From an uncultured Clostridium sp. (GTDB lineage Bacteria > Bacillota > Clostridia > TANB77 > CAG-508), in NCBI GenBank assembly GCA_900553695.1, contig USEM01000016.1, positions 1-24,814 on the forward strand: a stretch of 24,814 nucleotides of DNA. Reading direction: 5' to 3'. The translations under genes and the position numbers were made by a program. Below the pieces are notes generated by a model, which did no database searches, was not told the origin of the DNA, and was given only the letters and a program-made list of their open reading frames with translations. Below are positions 1 through 7,132 of the stretch, piece by piece. How positions within the stretch are numbered: the stretch's first letter is position 1; every line of letters begins with the position of its first letter.

Positions 1-604
1 AATGCTTCAGATGTTGCAAGCGGAAGTTTAAATAATAGCACTCTTCAAAACGCATCAGGAAGAGCAATTTTAGCTGTTCAACAAGCAGCTCAACAACCGT
101 TAAAAGAACAAAATGGTAATTTAAAATACTTCATCGAGTGTTTTGCTAGGGTTTTACTTGATCATATAAAAACTTATAATAGAGATGGCTTAACACTTGA
201 TGAGGAAATAACAGGTCCAACAGGAGAAACTACAGTAGCACTTGTACCAGTGGAAGGAAGTATTTTAGAAAAATTACAAGCAGATGTGAAAGTTGATGTA
301 ACACCAAAGCGGTGCTTACGATAAATTTGCACAAGAACAAAGTCTTGAAAATCTTTTAAAGGGTGGATATTTTAGTGCACAAAGATTACAAGAACTAAAA
401 GTCTATGTTGAAACACTAGATGATGATAGTGCGATGCCAAAGCAAAAGTTGTTAAAAGCGATAAAGAAAATGGAAGAGGAACAAGCAAAAATAGCAGAGA
501 TAAATGCACAAGCTCAATTAATGAAACAAAAAGCAATGCAGTTTATTAATAATGATCCAGATGCACAGGCACAACAATTAAGTGAAAGTCAACAAATAGC
601 TTGA
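1..604 (+). CDS. Phage portal protein, C-terminal part, interrupted by a +1 shift
   Basis: The reading frame enters from the left edge and is open to TAA at 322-324. Skipping C310 continues it in another frame to TGA at 602-604, giving about 200 residues of one protein. The first part has a helix-rich stretch with SGRAILAVQQAAQQPLKEQ. The join restores TPK-GAYDKFAQEQSLENLL, a portal-like sequence, followed by a charged Q/E/K-rich helical tail (PKQKLLKAIKKMEEEQAK). Portal proteins form the dodecameric ring at the capsid vertex through which DNA is packaged and ejected. Position just upstream of scaffold and coat genes fits the usual head-module order. The zero-frame codon at the break is CGG (310-312). 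Family assignment is by recognition of the sequence style and by context. Confidence 0.75.
310..312 (+). other. In-frame CGG at +1 shift site (portal)
   Basis: The zero-frame codons are AAG CGG TGC, leading to TAA four codons after AAG. Omitting C310 reads AAG GGT GCT TAC and continues the portal frame for another 97 codons. This is one of only four in-frame CGG codons seen in the window, all at shift sites. Confidence 0.7.
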
Positions 605-624
605 TTTAAAAGGAGGTAAAACCA

Positions 625-822
625 ATGAATAATAGAGCAAAATTTATAGAAGTAAGCAAAGAACAGCAAGACAGAATAGACTTAATTAGAAGTTCATTTT
701 CTAATATGTATGATGTGATAGACCATAATTGCAAACCTAGTAGAGAAACATCACTTGTACTAACAAAATTAGAAGAAGCTCAATTTTGGGCAATAAAAGG
801 AATAACAAGGGAGGTTAAATAG
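625..822 (+). CDS. Acb2/Tad1 hairpin-domain protein, putative cyclic-nucleotide sponge
   Basis: This 65-residue protein starts at ATG after a strong AAAGGAGG site. The C-terminal half, SRETSLVLTKLEEAQFWAIK, matches the helical hairpin of phage Acb2/Tad1 proteins (pattern R-x-x-S-L-x-x-T-K-L-E-E-A-x-x-W). The N-terminal FIEVSKEQQDRIDLIRSSF forms a first helix. Family knowledge: Acb2 binds cyclic di- and trinucleotides made by CBASS, and Tad1 binds the gcADPR signal of Thoeris, so both stop immune signalling by sequestration. This copy is short and carries mainly the hairpin. It sits one base before the Tad2-like gene, suggesting co-translation. The family call is by pattern recognition; which signal it would bind cannot be told from sequence. 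Confidence 0.72.
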   Translation: MNNRAKFIEVSKEQQDRIDLIRSSFSNMYDVIDHNCKPSRETSLVLTKLEEAQFWAIKGITREVK

Positions 823-823
823 T

Positions 824-1079
824 ATGGACTTTGGAGACGCAATAAAAGCAATGAAAAAACGGAAGCAAAGTACAAAGAGAGGGCTGGAATGGCAAAAACC
901 AATACATAGAACTAGCAATGTGTATTAGTTACAAAAATGCTGAAGGGAAAATGATAAATGCAGAGCATGAAGCAATAGGAAATTGTGCAATAGCATTTGT
1001 AGGAACATCAGGAGTTCAATTAGGTTGGTTGGCAAGTCAAGCTGATATGCTTGCAGAGGACTGGAAAATAGTTAATTAA
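824..1079 (+). CDS. Tad2-like (DUF2829) putative anti-Thoeris protein, interrupted by a +1 shift
   Basis: ATG at 824 follows a GGGAGG site nine bases upstream. Read straight, the frame stops at 926-928. With one base skipped near 860 it gives 84 residues beginning MDFGDAIKAMKKGSKVQREG and ending GWLASQADMLAEDWKIVN. That is the DUF2829/Tad2 layout: N-terminal FGxAI, then GWNGK, then WLASQxDMLxxDW at the end. Family knowledge: Tad2 of phage SPO1 sequesters the Thoeris gcADPR signal. The zero-frame codon at the break is CGG (860-862). Losing one A from the A6 run before it would also restore the frame and give KNG rather than KKG. It forms a cassette with the preceding gene and is followed by a terminator. 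Confidence 0.75.
860..862 (+). other. In-frame CGG at +1 shift site (Tad2-like gene)
   Basis: Zero frame reads ATG AAA AAA CGG AAG. Skipping C860 gives ATG AAA AAA GGA AGC AAA GTA and the full DUF2829-like protein. The A6 homopolymer beside it gives an alternative indel explanation here. Confidence 0.6.
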
Positions 1080-1098
1080 ATTAGTTTTCAACAGCTAC

Positions 1099-1116
1099 TA
1101 ACTATTCTTATAGTTA
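1099..1116 (+). other. Small perfect hairpin, function unknown
   Basis: TAACTAT (1099-1105) and ATAGTTA (1110-1116) form a 7-bp stem around a TCTT loop. Flanking TTTCAAC-like and GTTGTGAAA sequences could extend it imperfectly. It lies in the untranslated stretch after the Tad2-like gene and just before the terminator, so it may only be part of the transcript 3' end. Confidence 0.35.
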
Positions 1117-1134
1117 AAGGGTTGTGAAATATAC

Positions 1135-1167
1135 AGCAGTTAAACGAAGGTTTGACTGCTATTTTTT
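1135..1167 (+). terminator. Rho-independent terminator after the anti-defence cassette
   Basis: An 11-bp stem runs from AGCAGTTAAAC (1135-1145) to GTTTGACTGCT (1150-1160), with a GAAG loop and one G-T pair, followed by six T residues (1162-1167). It separates the Acb2/Tad2-like cassette from the scaffold gene. I see no convincing promoter in 1168-1230. Confidence 0.8.
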
Positions 1168-1243
1168 AGTCCAAGCATTTATGACTTAAAACTGTATGGG
1201 TAAGTGAAGACAAACACTTATAAAAAAATGGGAGGGATTAATA

Positions 1244-2053
1244 ATGGAAGATGAAAAAACAGAAAACCTAGTAGTTGAAGATACTACTGAAAATGTGGGA
1301 GAACAAGCCACAGAAGAAGTCGTTGAAGGTGAAAAAACCACCACTGAACCTATAGTAGAGGAAGAAAAGAAATACACTGAAGCTGAATTAGATGAGATTT
1401 TGGCTAGAAAAAAACGCAATATGGAAAGAAAGTTAAGAAGAGAATATGAAAAAAAATATTATAATTATTCTGAACTTATGAATGTTGTGGGTGCTGGTCT
1501 TGGCACAAATGATATGCAAGAAGCTACTAAACAATTAAAAGAATACTATGAGGAGCAAGGGGTAAAAATACCTCAAAGTCAAAGAAATTTTACAGATAGA
1601 GAAGAACAAATATTAGCAAATGCTGATGCTGAGGATATTATAAACTCAGGATATGAAGACATAGTAGAAGAGGTAGACAGACTTACAAAAATAGGCCATG
1701 AAAACATGACTCATAGAGAAAAACTTATTTTTAAAACTCTTGCAGAAAAAAGACAAGCAATAGAAAGTGAAAAGGAACTTTTAAGCATTGGAGCAGACAA
1801 GAAAGTTTTAGCAAGTGAAGAATATAAAAACTTCATTAAGGATAATGGACTTGAAACTGTTTCAGCAAAAAAAGCTTACGAATTATTTCGTAAAGTACAA
1901 CCAAAACCACAAATTGAACAGGTTGGAGATTTAACTAATTCTAATCCGAAAAGAGATAAAGATTTTATTTCTGAAGCAGAATATGACAGAATGTCTCCTT
2001 CAGAAATAGAAAAGAATTTAGATTTAATTCGAAAATCTATGCTAAAGTGGTAG
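1244..2053 (+). CDS. Phage scaffolding protein
   Basis: This 269-residue acidic, strongly helical protein starts at ATG 1244 after GGGAGGGATT. Residues 1-45 are a Glu/Thr-rich disordered arm. Residues 50-75 are a basic coiled coil (ARKKRNMERKLRREYEKKYY), and the rest is charged helix with a basic C-terminal end (EKNLDLIRKSMLKW). Scaffolding proteins guide assembly of the procapsid and bind coat protein, often through a basic C-terminus. The gene lies directly before the major capsid gene, its standard place. No protease motif was seen. The call rests on composition, size and context, since these proteins share little sequence. Confidence 0.75.
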   Translation: MEDEKTENLVVEDTTENVGEQATEEVVEGEKTTTEPIVEEEKKYTEAELDEILARKKRNMERKLRREYEKKYYNYSELMNVVGAGLGTNDMQEATKQLKEYYEEQGVKIPQSQRNFTDREEQILANADAEDIINSGYEDIVEEVDRLTKIGHENMTHREKLIFKTLAEKRQAIESEKELLSIGADKKVLASEEYKNFIKDNGLETVSAKKAYELFRKVQPKPQIEQVGDLTNSNPKRDKDFISEAEYDRMSPSEIEKNLDLIRKSMLKW

Positions 2054-2071
2054 AATAAAGGAGGAATTAAT

Positions 2072-2884
2072 ATGGCAGGTAACTTTAAACCTGAATTTTG
2101 GTCAAAATATTGCCAAAAAGAATTAAAAAATGATTTATTGTTAGCAAATTGGTGTAATTACCAATTTAGTGAGGAGGTTAAACAAGGTGCTAGACTTAAA
2201 ATAGTTGGTGCTGTGAGACCTACTATACAAACTTACATACCAGGAAAGGATTTAAATGTTGAGAATTTGGGTGATAATTCACAATATCTTGATATTGATC
2301 AATTTAAAGCCTTTGCATTTGAAGTTGATGATGTTGACAGAGCTCAAAGCAAACCTGGCTACCTAGAAACACAATTTGATGAAGCAAAAGAAGCTTTAGC
2401 TGAAGATTACGATAAGTTCGTAGGAACTCTTGCAAAAGAAGCTCGTAAAGACATGAGATCTCAAAGTACAGATATATCTGCAGAATCTGATCCATTTGCA
2501 ACTATTGATGCAGGACTAGTAAAACTATATAAAAATGGTGTAACTACAAAAACAGAATTAGCTGCTGACTTAAATGGAGAGCATTTAACAGCTTGTAGAA
2601 AGAAACTACAAACAATATTTACAGATAACGTAGAATATATTAAAAGAGGTGCAGTGGGAAAATATAACAACTGCTACATGAGAATGTCTAATAATCTATA
2701 TAATGATGGAACAGATGATTATGAAATGATTAGAACTAAAAAAGCTATGGCTTTAGCAAATGGAATTGATAAAGTTGAAAAAGCAAGGAAAGAAAAAGGT
2801 TTTGCTGACATCGTAAAAGGTTTACATGTTTACGGCGGTGAATTAGTAAGACCAAAAGAACTATATGTTATTTTAGCTCACTAA
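2072..2884 (+). CDS. Major capsid protein
   Basis: This 270-residue protein has a strong AAAGGAGGAATTAAT site before ATG 2072. The N-terminal MAGNFKPEFWSKYCQKELK resembles the start of HK97-fold coat proteins of short-tailed phages. It continues with beta-rich sequence (KQGARLKIVGAVRPTIQTYI) and a helical spine segment around residues 100-125 (YLETQFDEAKEALAEDYDKF). Its role is to form the icosahedral shell on the scaffold. It is placed between scaffold and a putative decoration gene, and a terminator follows within six bases of the stop, as is common where coat mRNA must be most abundant. Function is supported by context and general fold features rather than a diagnostic motif. Confidence 0.8.
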   Translation: MAGNFKPEFWSKYCQKELKNDLLLANWCNYQFSEEVKQGARLKIVGAVRPTIQTYIPGKDLNVENLGDNSQYLDIDQFKAFAFEVDDVDRAQSKPGYLETQFDEAKEALAEDYDKFVGTLAKEARKDMRSQSTDISAESDPFATIDAGLVKLYKNGVTTKTELAADLNGEHLTACRKKLQTIFTDNVEYIKRGAVGKYNNCYMRMSNNLYNDGTDDYEMIRTKKAMALANGIDKVEKARKEKGFADIVKGLHVYGGELVRPKELYVILAH

Positions 2885-2889
2885 AATAA

Positions 2890-2914
2890 AGCTCCCTTTT
2901 GGGAGCTAATTTTT
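2890..2914 (+). terminator. Terminator/attenuator after major capsid gene
   Basis: AGCTCCC (2890-2896) pairs perfectly with GGGAGCT (2901-2907) around a TTTT loop, followed by AATTTTT. The next genes are in the same direction with no clear promoter between, so it probably lets part of the transcripts through. Confidence 0.8.
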
Positions 2915-2934
2915 ATATAAGGAGGATTTTTAAT

Positions 2935-3291
2935 ATGGCAGTAAAAGAAATAAAACCAGTAAAAGTAAAATTTAATTCAATTGAAAAATTAACATTTGAG
3001 GCTGCAACAGCAGCTGCAGATGGTGTAAGTTTTAAAATACCAAACGACTTTGCAGGCTCTGAATATTTAACTATTATTGCACAAAATACAGGAGAGGCAG
3101 CTTATGATGTTTCTGTAAAAGCTCCAACAAAAGGAAGCTATGCAGCAGCAGATAGTAACTTGACTCTTGCAGATATACCGGCAGGAGGCATTGTAGCTAT
3201 TAGAATTGAAAGTGCAAAATATGCAAATAATGATGGAACTGTAGTAGTTGTTCCAGAAAATGTAGCTGTAAAAGTTGCTATAATTTATTAA
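2935..3291 (+). CDS. Putative capsid decoration or minor head protein
   Basis: This 118-residue beta-rich protein starts at ATG 2935 behind AAGGAGGATTTTTAAT. An upstream in-frame start near 2899 lies inside the terminator hairpin and is unlikely. The sequence is rich in Val, Ala, Ile and Gly (IIAQNTGEAAYDVSVKAP, VVVVPENVAVKVAIIY), suggesting a compact beta-sandwich, and it lacks cysteine. Position right after the coat gene and between two terminators suggests an abundant head component, such as a capsid-stabilising decoration protein. I do not recognise a specific family, so the function is inferred from place and composition. Confidence 0.55.
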   Translation: MAVKEIKPVKVKFNSIEKLTFEAATAAADGVSFKIPNDFAGSEYLTIIAQNTGEAAYDVSVKAPTKGSYAAADSNLTLADIPAGGIVAIRIESAKYANNDGTVVVVPENVAVKVAIIY

Positions 3292-3296
3292 AAATA

Positions 3297-3323
3297 AGAC
3301 ATACCTTTAATGGTATGTCTTTT
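3297..3323 (+). terminator. Terminator/attenuator after decoration gene
   Basis: AGACATACC (3297-3305) pairs perfectly with GGTATGTCT (3312-3320) around a six-base loop, followed by TTT. It is the second hairpin of this kind within 430 bases, consistent with stepwise lowering of expression along the head operon. Confidence 0.75.
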
Positions 3324-3381
3324 ATCGTGCAAAAAGAGAAGAAGAAGAGGTGCAATTCCTCAGCGCACGCAGGAGGTTAAA

Positions 3382-3744
3382 ATGGATAAGTTAGAAAGTT
3401 TAGAAAAATATGTAATAACACCTAATGTTAGATTTTATGGTGGATATAAAAATAACGGCAAAGATATAGAATTATGCGATGACTTTGAAGAGGGTGAAGG
3501 ATATAAAATACATATAGTAGATAAGATTATAAACAATATTTTAATAAAGGATGTTGAAAAAGAATATATTATGAGAAATGGAAGAAAAGTTTCTCAAAAG
3601 GAATATCAAGAAATAGAGTTGGAACCAGAACAATTACTTATATACATTGAAGGACAAGGTTTTGTAATAAGTGAATATATAATGCTTACAATCGATGAAG
3701 CAATTGAAAAATATAAATTGTTAAAATCTCCAGATAAGGAGTAA
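3382..3744 (+). CDS. Hypothetical phage head-region protein
   Basis: This 120-residue protein starts at ATG 3382 after GCAGGAGGTTAAA. A longer in-frame reading from 3310 would begin inside the preceding terminator stem and is rejected. The protein is acidic, with mixed beta and helix; it contains FYGGYKNNGKDIELCDDFEE, a hydrophobic pair of strands (QLLIYIEGQGFVISEYIM) and a C-terminal helix. I do not recognise it. It lies between head and head-completion genes and ends ten bases before the next start, so it is probably a virion or assembly protein. Confidence 0.7.
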   Translation: MDKLESLEKYVITPNVRFYGGYKNNGKDIELCDDFEEGEGYKIHIVDKIINNILIKDVEKEYIMRNGRKVSQKEYQEIELEPEQLLIYIEGQGFVISEYIMLTIDEAIEKYKLLKSPDKE

Positions 3745-3754
3745 GGAGGATACT

Positions 3755-4294
3755 ATGACTTTAGGGGATATGAAACAAAAGGTGTTTAGATTAATTGAAG
3801 AAATAAATACTGAAAATAAGAACTTAACAGATGACCCAGACTTTGCAAGTAAAATAAATGATGTAATAGACCAAATTCAACATGAATTAGCAAGAATAAA
3901 GAAAATTCCTGCCATAGAAATAGTAGAAGCAACAGAAAATTCAAAATTTGAACTGGAAGATTTAGATAACTTTTATCAATTGAATAAAATAAAGGGACTA
4001 AACTATGAAAGGTTTGGCAACATTATAGAATTTCAGGAATCAGGCGAAGCTATCGTTTATTATTACAGATATCCTAAAAAAATTAATCATTCAAGTCCAG
4101 ACACTACAAAACTTGAAATTAGCGAAGATGCACTTGAAACAATGCCTTATGGAGTTGCAGCTGATTTATTAAAAAGTGATGTTTCAAATCAATATGGACA
4201 AATATATGCAAACCGATATACCGAACTAAAACAAGGATTAGATCCACGATTCGGTGAATCAAGCTGTTCAATAGAAGGTGGAATAGATTTTTAG
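3755..4294 (+). CDS. Head-tail adaptor-like (head completion) protein
   Basis: This 179-residue protein begins at ATG 3755 after GTAAGGAGGATACT. The N-terminal half is helical (MTLGDMKQKVFRLIEEINTE, FASKINDVIDQIQHELARI). A beta region follows (GEAIVYYYRYPKKI), then a helix ISEDALETMPYGVAADLLKS followed by NQYGQIYANRYTELKQ. This arrangement of helices, strand pair and a final helix near a YANRYTELK-type motif is typical of connector proteins that dock under the portal. They seal the packaged head and provide the tail attachment site. Position after the coat genes and before the tail gene agrees. The exact family (P22 gp4-like or HK97 gp6-like) is not resolved. Confidence 0.6.
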   Translation: MTLGDMKQKVFRLIEEINTENKNLTDDPDFASKINDVIDQIQHELARIKKIPAIEIVEATENSKFELEDLDNFYQLNKIKGLNYERFGNIIEFQESGEAIVYYYRYPKKINHSSPDTTKLEISEDALETMPYGVAADLLKSDVSNQYGQIYANRYTELKQGLDPRFGESSCSIEGGIDF

Positions 4295-4303
4295 GAGGAG
4301 ACT

Positions 4304-6019
4304 ATGTCAGAAGTAAGTGGAAGTTTAATTACTAGAGTTTATGGCAATTTCAGAGGAGTTGATTTTACCAAAAGTAATAATTCTTTAATGAGAAGCCCAG
4401 ATGCACTCAATATGTGGAAAAATTATGGCAATGAATTAGGAAAAAACATTGAAACCAGACCTGGCTTAGAATTGTTTAAATTATTTGATTTAAATATTTT
4501 TAGTATAAATTTCTATACTATTTTAGATGTAAAACATATGATTATACATGCAGGAGTTTCTTTATATGATTACAACATGAAAACAAAAGTATTAACAAAA
4601 ATAAAAGAAAATGGTTTGAATCCAAAAAAAAGTTGTGGCTTTGTTCATAATAACATTTTCTTTTTTAAAGATGGAATAAATTATCTAGAGTATAACGGAC
4701 AAACAGTAAAAGATGTAACAGGATATATTCCTACTACAACAATATCGCGAGCACCTGGAGGAGGAGGAAAAACATTAGAAGATGTTAATTTGCTTACCGG
4801 AGAAAGAAAAAATACTTTTTGTGCAGATGGAAAAAGCACCCAATATTGTCTAGACACAACTGATTTAGATTCGGACTATACAGTCAAAGCCTGGGTGAAT
4901 GATGTTGAGATAACAGATTTTTCTGTAGATAAGGTAAATGGTAAAATAACATTTAATACAGCTCCTGAAGAACCTGATTCTGTTGGGACAGATAATGTAA
5001 TTATTCAATTTTCTAAAACAGTATCTGGGGAAAAAGAAAAAATATTAAAGTGCACTCTATTAGAATTATTTGATAATAGGGTATTCTTTAGTGGAAATCA
5101 AGATTACCCTAATACTATTTTTCACAGCTCTCTTAGAAATCCAAGATATGTAAGTGATTTAGATTTTTATAATGAAGGTCTTGATTTAAGTCCAATAACA
5201 GCAATGGTAAGTGGAAATAATGCATTATGGGTATTTAAGAAACCTTCTTCTGCAAATACTTCAATTTTTTATCATAATCCAGCCACAGATAGCGATTATG
5301 GAAAGCTATATCCTTCATCACACTCTAGTATTTCACTAGGATGTGTGGCTACAGGAATAAATTTTAATGATGATATTGTATTTTTTTCAGACAGAGGAAT
5401 GGAAGCAATTACTGGAGATGTTACTACAGAACAAGTGGCATCACACAGGAGTAGTTTAGTGGATAATAAAATGCTCCAAGAGGAGAATTATGAGAATTTA
5501 ATTTTGTGTGAACACAAAGGATATTTGTTAGTATTTGTTGATAATAAAGTTTATCTGGCCGATAGTAGATTAATGTTTACAAATAACACACACACTGAAT
5601 ATGAGTGGTTTTATTGGGAACTTGAAAAAACTATTACATTTGCAATAGAAAATGATGGTATTCTTTATGTGGGAACTAATGATGGAATTTATACTTTAAC
5701 AGATTTTACGCAAGAACGCAATATTACATCATATTGGACAACACTTGAAGATGAGTTTAAATATCCACAGATGCAAAAAACTACAAATAAAAAAGGTTGT
5801 ATTGTAAATATGTCTGGAGAGAGTATTTTGGTGTCTGTTAAAGTTGATAATAAAACTTTTGAAAATATAGATACATATAAAAATGTTAAAGGTTATATAG
5901 TGGCCAGAATTAAAAAGAAAAAATGGAAGAGTATTCAGATTAAAATGAGCGCTACAAAACCTTTTAGTGTTGAAAAACTGACATTAGAAAGTTATGTGGG
6001 AAGTTATGTGAAAAGGTAG
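4304..6019 (+). CDS. Tail nozzle/stabilisation-like beta-propeller protein
   Basis: This 571-residue protein starts at ATG 4304 after GGAGGAGACT. The N-terminus SPDALNMWKNY with ETRPGLELF is a signature I associate with short-tailed phage hub/nozzle proteins that give the start of a beta-propeller. The body is beta-rich with blade-like repeats such as FSGNQDYPNTIFHSSLRNPR, NDDIVFFSDRGMEAITG and ILYVGTNDGIYTLTDF. In P22-like phages the equivalent protein (gp10) closes the DNA exit tunnel and carries fibres. The gene follows the adaptor gene directly and precedes the putative ejection proteins, matching that order. A role in a longer tail cannot be excluded, but no tape measure or tube gene is present. 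Confidence 0.6.
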   Translation: MSEVSGSLITRVYGNFRGVDFTKSNNSLMRSPDALNMWKNYGNELGKNIETRPGLELFKLFDLNIFSINFYTILDVKHMIIHAGVSLYDYNMKTKVLTKIKENGLNPKKSCGFVHNNIFFFKDGINYLEYNGQTVKDVTGYIPTTTISRAPGGGGKTLEDVNLLTGERKNTFCADGKSTQYCLDTTDLDSDYTVKAWVNDVEITDFSVDKVNGKITFNTAPEEPDSVGTDNVIIQFSKTVSGEKEKILKCTLLELFDNRVFFSGNQDYPNTIFHSSLRNPRYVSDLDFYNEGLDLSPITAMVSGNNALWVFKKPSSANTSIFYHNPATDSDYGKLYPSSHSSISLGCVATGINFNDDIVFFSDRGMEAITGDVTTEQVASHRSSLVDNKMLQEENYENLILCEHKGYLLVFVDNKVYLADSRLMFTNNTHTEYEWFYWELEKTITFAIENDGILYVGTNDGIYTLTDFTQERNITSYWTTLEDEFKYPQMQKTTNKKGCIVNMSGESILVSVKVDNKTFENIDTYKNVKGYIVARIKKKKWKSIQIKMSATKPFSVEKLTLESYVGSYVKR

Positions 6020-6026
6020 GTAGAAT

Positions 6027-7121
6027 ATGGATAAGTATGCTGTTAATTATGAAGATGAACGTTTTAAAAATATAGAAAATGAAAAACAAGAACAATTAAC
6101 AAAATCAGAAAACATGTATAATGATATGGTAAATAATTCGGATAAATATTATCAAGACCAGATAAATGCAACTAAAGATTATGCAAAAGAGCAGAAAGAA
6201 GCTCAGCAACAACAAACAGATTTTACGATTGATAAGATTAATCAAGAGAAAGAACAAACAAGAAAAGATTATGTAAAAGAGCAAAAAGGAGCATATTCTG
6301 ACTGGCAAAAACAAAGTAATACCTATTCTGCAAATGCAGAAAATTTAGCAACAAATGGTTTATCTAATAGTGGGTATGCACAGAGTATGCAAGTTAGCAT
6401 GTGGAATACATATCAAAACAGAAAAGCAAGTGCAATGGAAAGTTATAATAAGGCTGCGCTTAACTATGACAATGGAATTAAAGAAGCTCAACTTGCAAAC
6501 AATAGTGCGTTAGCTCAAATTGCTTACAATGCTTTACAACAAGAGCTCGAATTGTCACTTCAAGGATTCCAATATAGAAATCAACTTTTACAACAAAAGC
6601 AAACACAATTACAGAATATAAATGATAATTATTATAATAGATATCAAAATGTATTAGCTCAAATAAATGCTGAAATTGAAAGACAACGTGCTCAAGACCA
6701 ATGGGATGCAGAGTTTAAACAAAAACAAGAACAGTATGAAGAATCTAGAAAACAATGGAGAGAAGAATTTAATCAAAAAGAAAGGCAATATGCAATAGAA
6801 AATGCAAGAGCTGAAAGAAAACTTGCTGCTGCACTTGCTAAAGAAGGTGATTATACTGTCGATTCAACGACAGATGGAGACATCAGTACTAAGATATTAG
6901 GAGCTTTACGAGCAGGACTTATGGGGGCAAAAAATGCAACTAAAATTAACACTAACACAAAGTTAAGTAATAATGCTTCTACTTTATTGATGGTTACTAA
7001 GAGCTTAAGTGCACTGACTAAAAACACTACAAAAATCGAAAACTTGATAAGCAGTGCTTTAGCACAAGGAAGAATAACCAAAGACGAAGCAGCAACCATA
7101 GTTAACAAATTAAATGGATAA
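6027..7121 (+). CDS. Coiled-coil virion protein, putative DNA-ejection protein
   Basis: This 364-residue Gln/Asn/Lys/Glu-rich protein starts at ATG 6027 after AAAGGTAGGTAGAAT. Residues 8-100 and 185-275 are long helices with coiled-coil character (KEQKEAQQQQTDFTIDKIN, QWREEFNQKERQYAIENAR). Between them is a small Ser/Gly/Tyr segment, TNGLSNSGYAQSMQVSMWNT. The C-terminal 90 residues are Ala/Thr/Leu-rich and could be amphipathic. Such proteins next to a giant polyvalent protein in short-tailed phages are often ejected with the DNA and form a conduit across the envelope. That role is inferred from composition and position only. It ends 11 bases before the next start. Confidence 0.55.
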   Translation: MDKYAVNYEDERFKNIENEKQEQLTKSENMYNDMVNNSDKYYQDQINATKDYAKEQKEAQQQQTDFTIDKINQEKEQTRKDYVKEQKGAYSDWQKQSNTYSANAENLATNGLSNSGYAQSMQVSMWNTYQNRKASAMESYNKAALNYDNGIKEAQLANNSALAQIAYNALQQELELSLQGFQYRNQLLQQKQTQLQNINDNYYNRYQNVLAQINAEIERQRAQDQWDAEFKQKQEQYEESRKQWREEFNQKERQYAIENARAERKLAAALAKEGDYTVDSTTDGDISTKILGALRAGLMGAKNATKINTNTKLSNNASTLLMVTKSLSALTKNTTKIENLISSALAQGRITKDEAATIVNKLNG

Positions 7122-7132
7122 GGGGTGCTATT

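Noticed and set aside
310..862. CGG as a reassigned sense codon (for example Trp or Gln) instead of a shift site
   Set aside because: Reading CGG as any single amino acid leaves the frames broken within a few to 90 codons; only a one-base skip restores the proteins.
2899..2934. Longer N-terminus for the decoration-like gene
   Set aside because: The start would lie inside the terminator hairpin, and the strong ribosome site directly precedes ATG 2935.
3310..3381. Longer N-terminus for the hypothetical head-region gene
   Set aside because: It starts inside the second terminator and lacks a ribosome site; ATG 3382 has GCAGGAGG before it. Complementary GTGC/GCAC and GAGG/CCTC in the leader were noted but are too weak to call a regulatory RNA.
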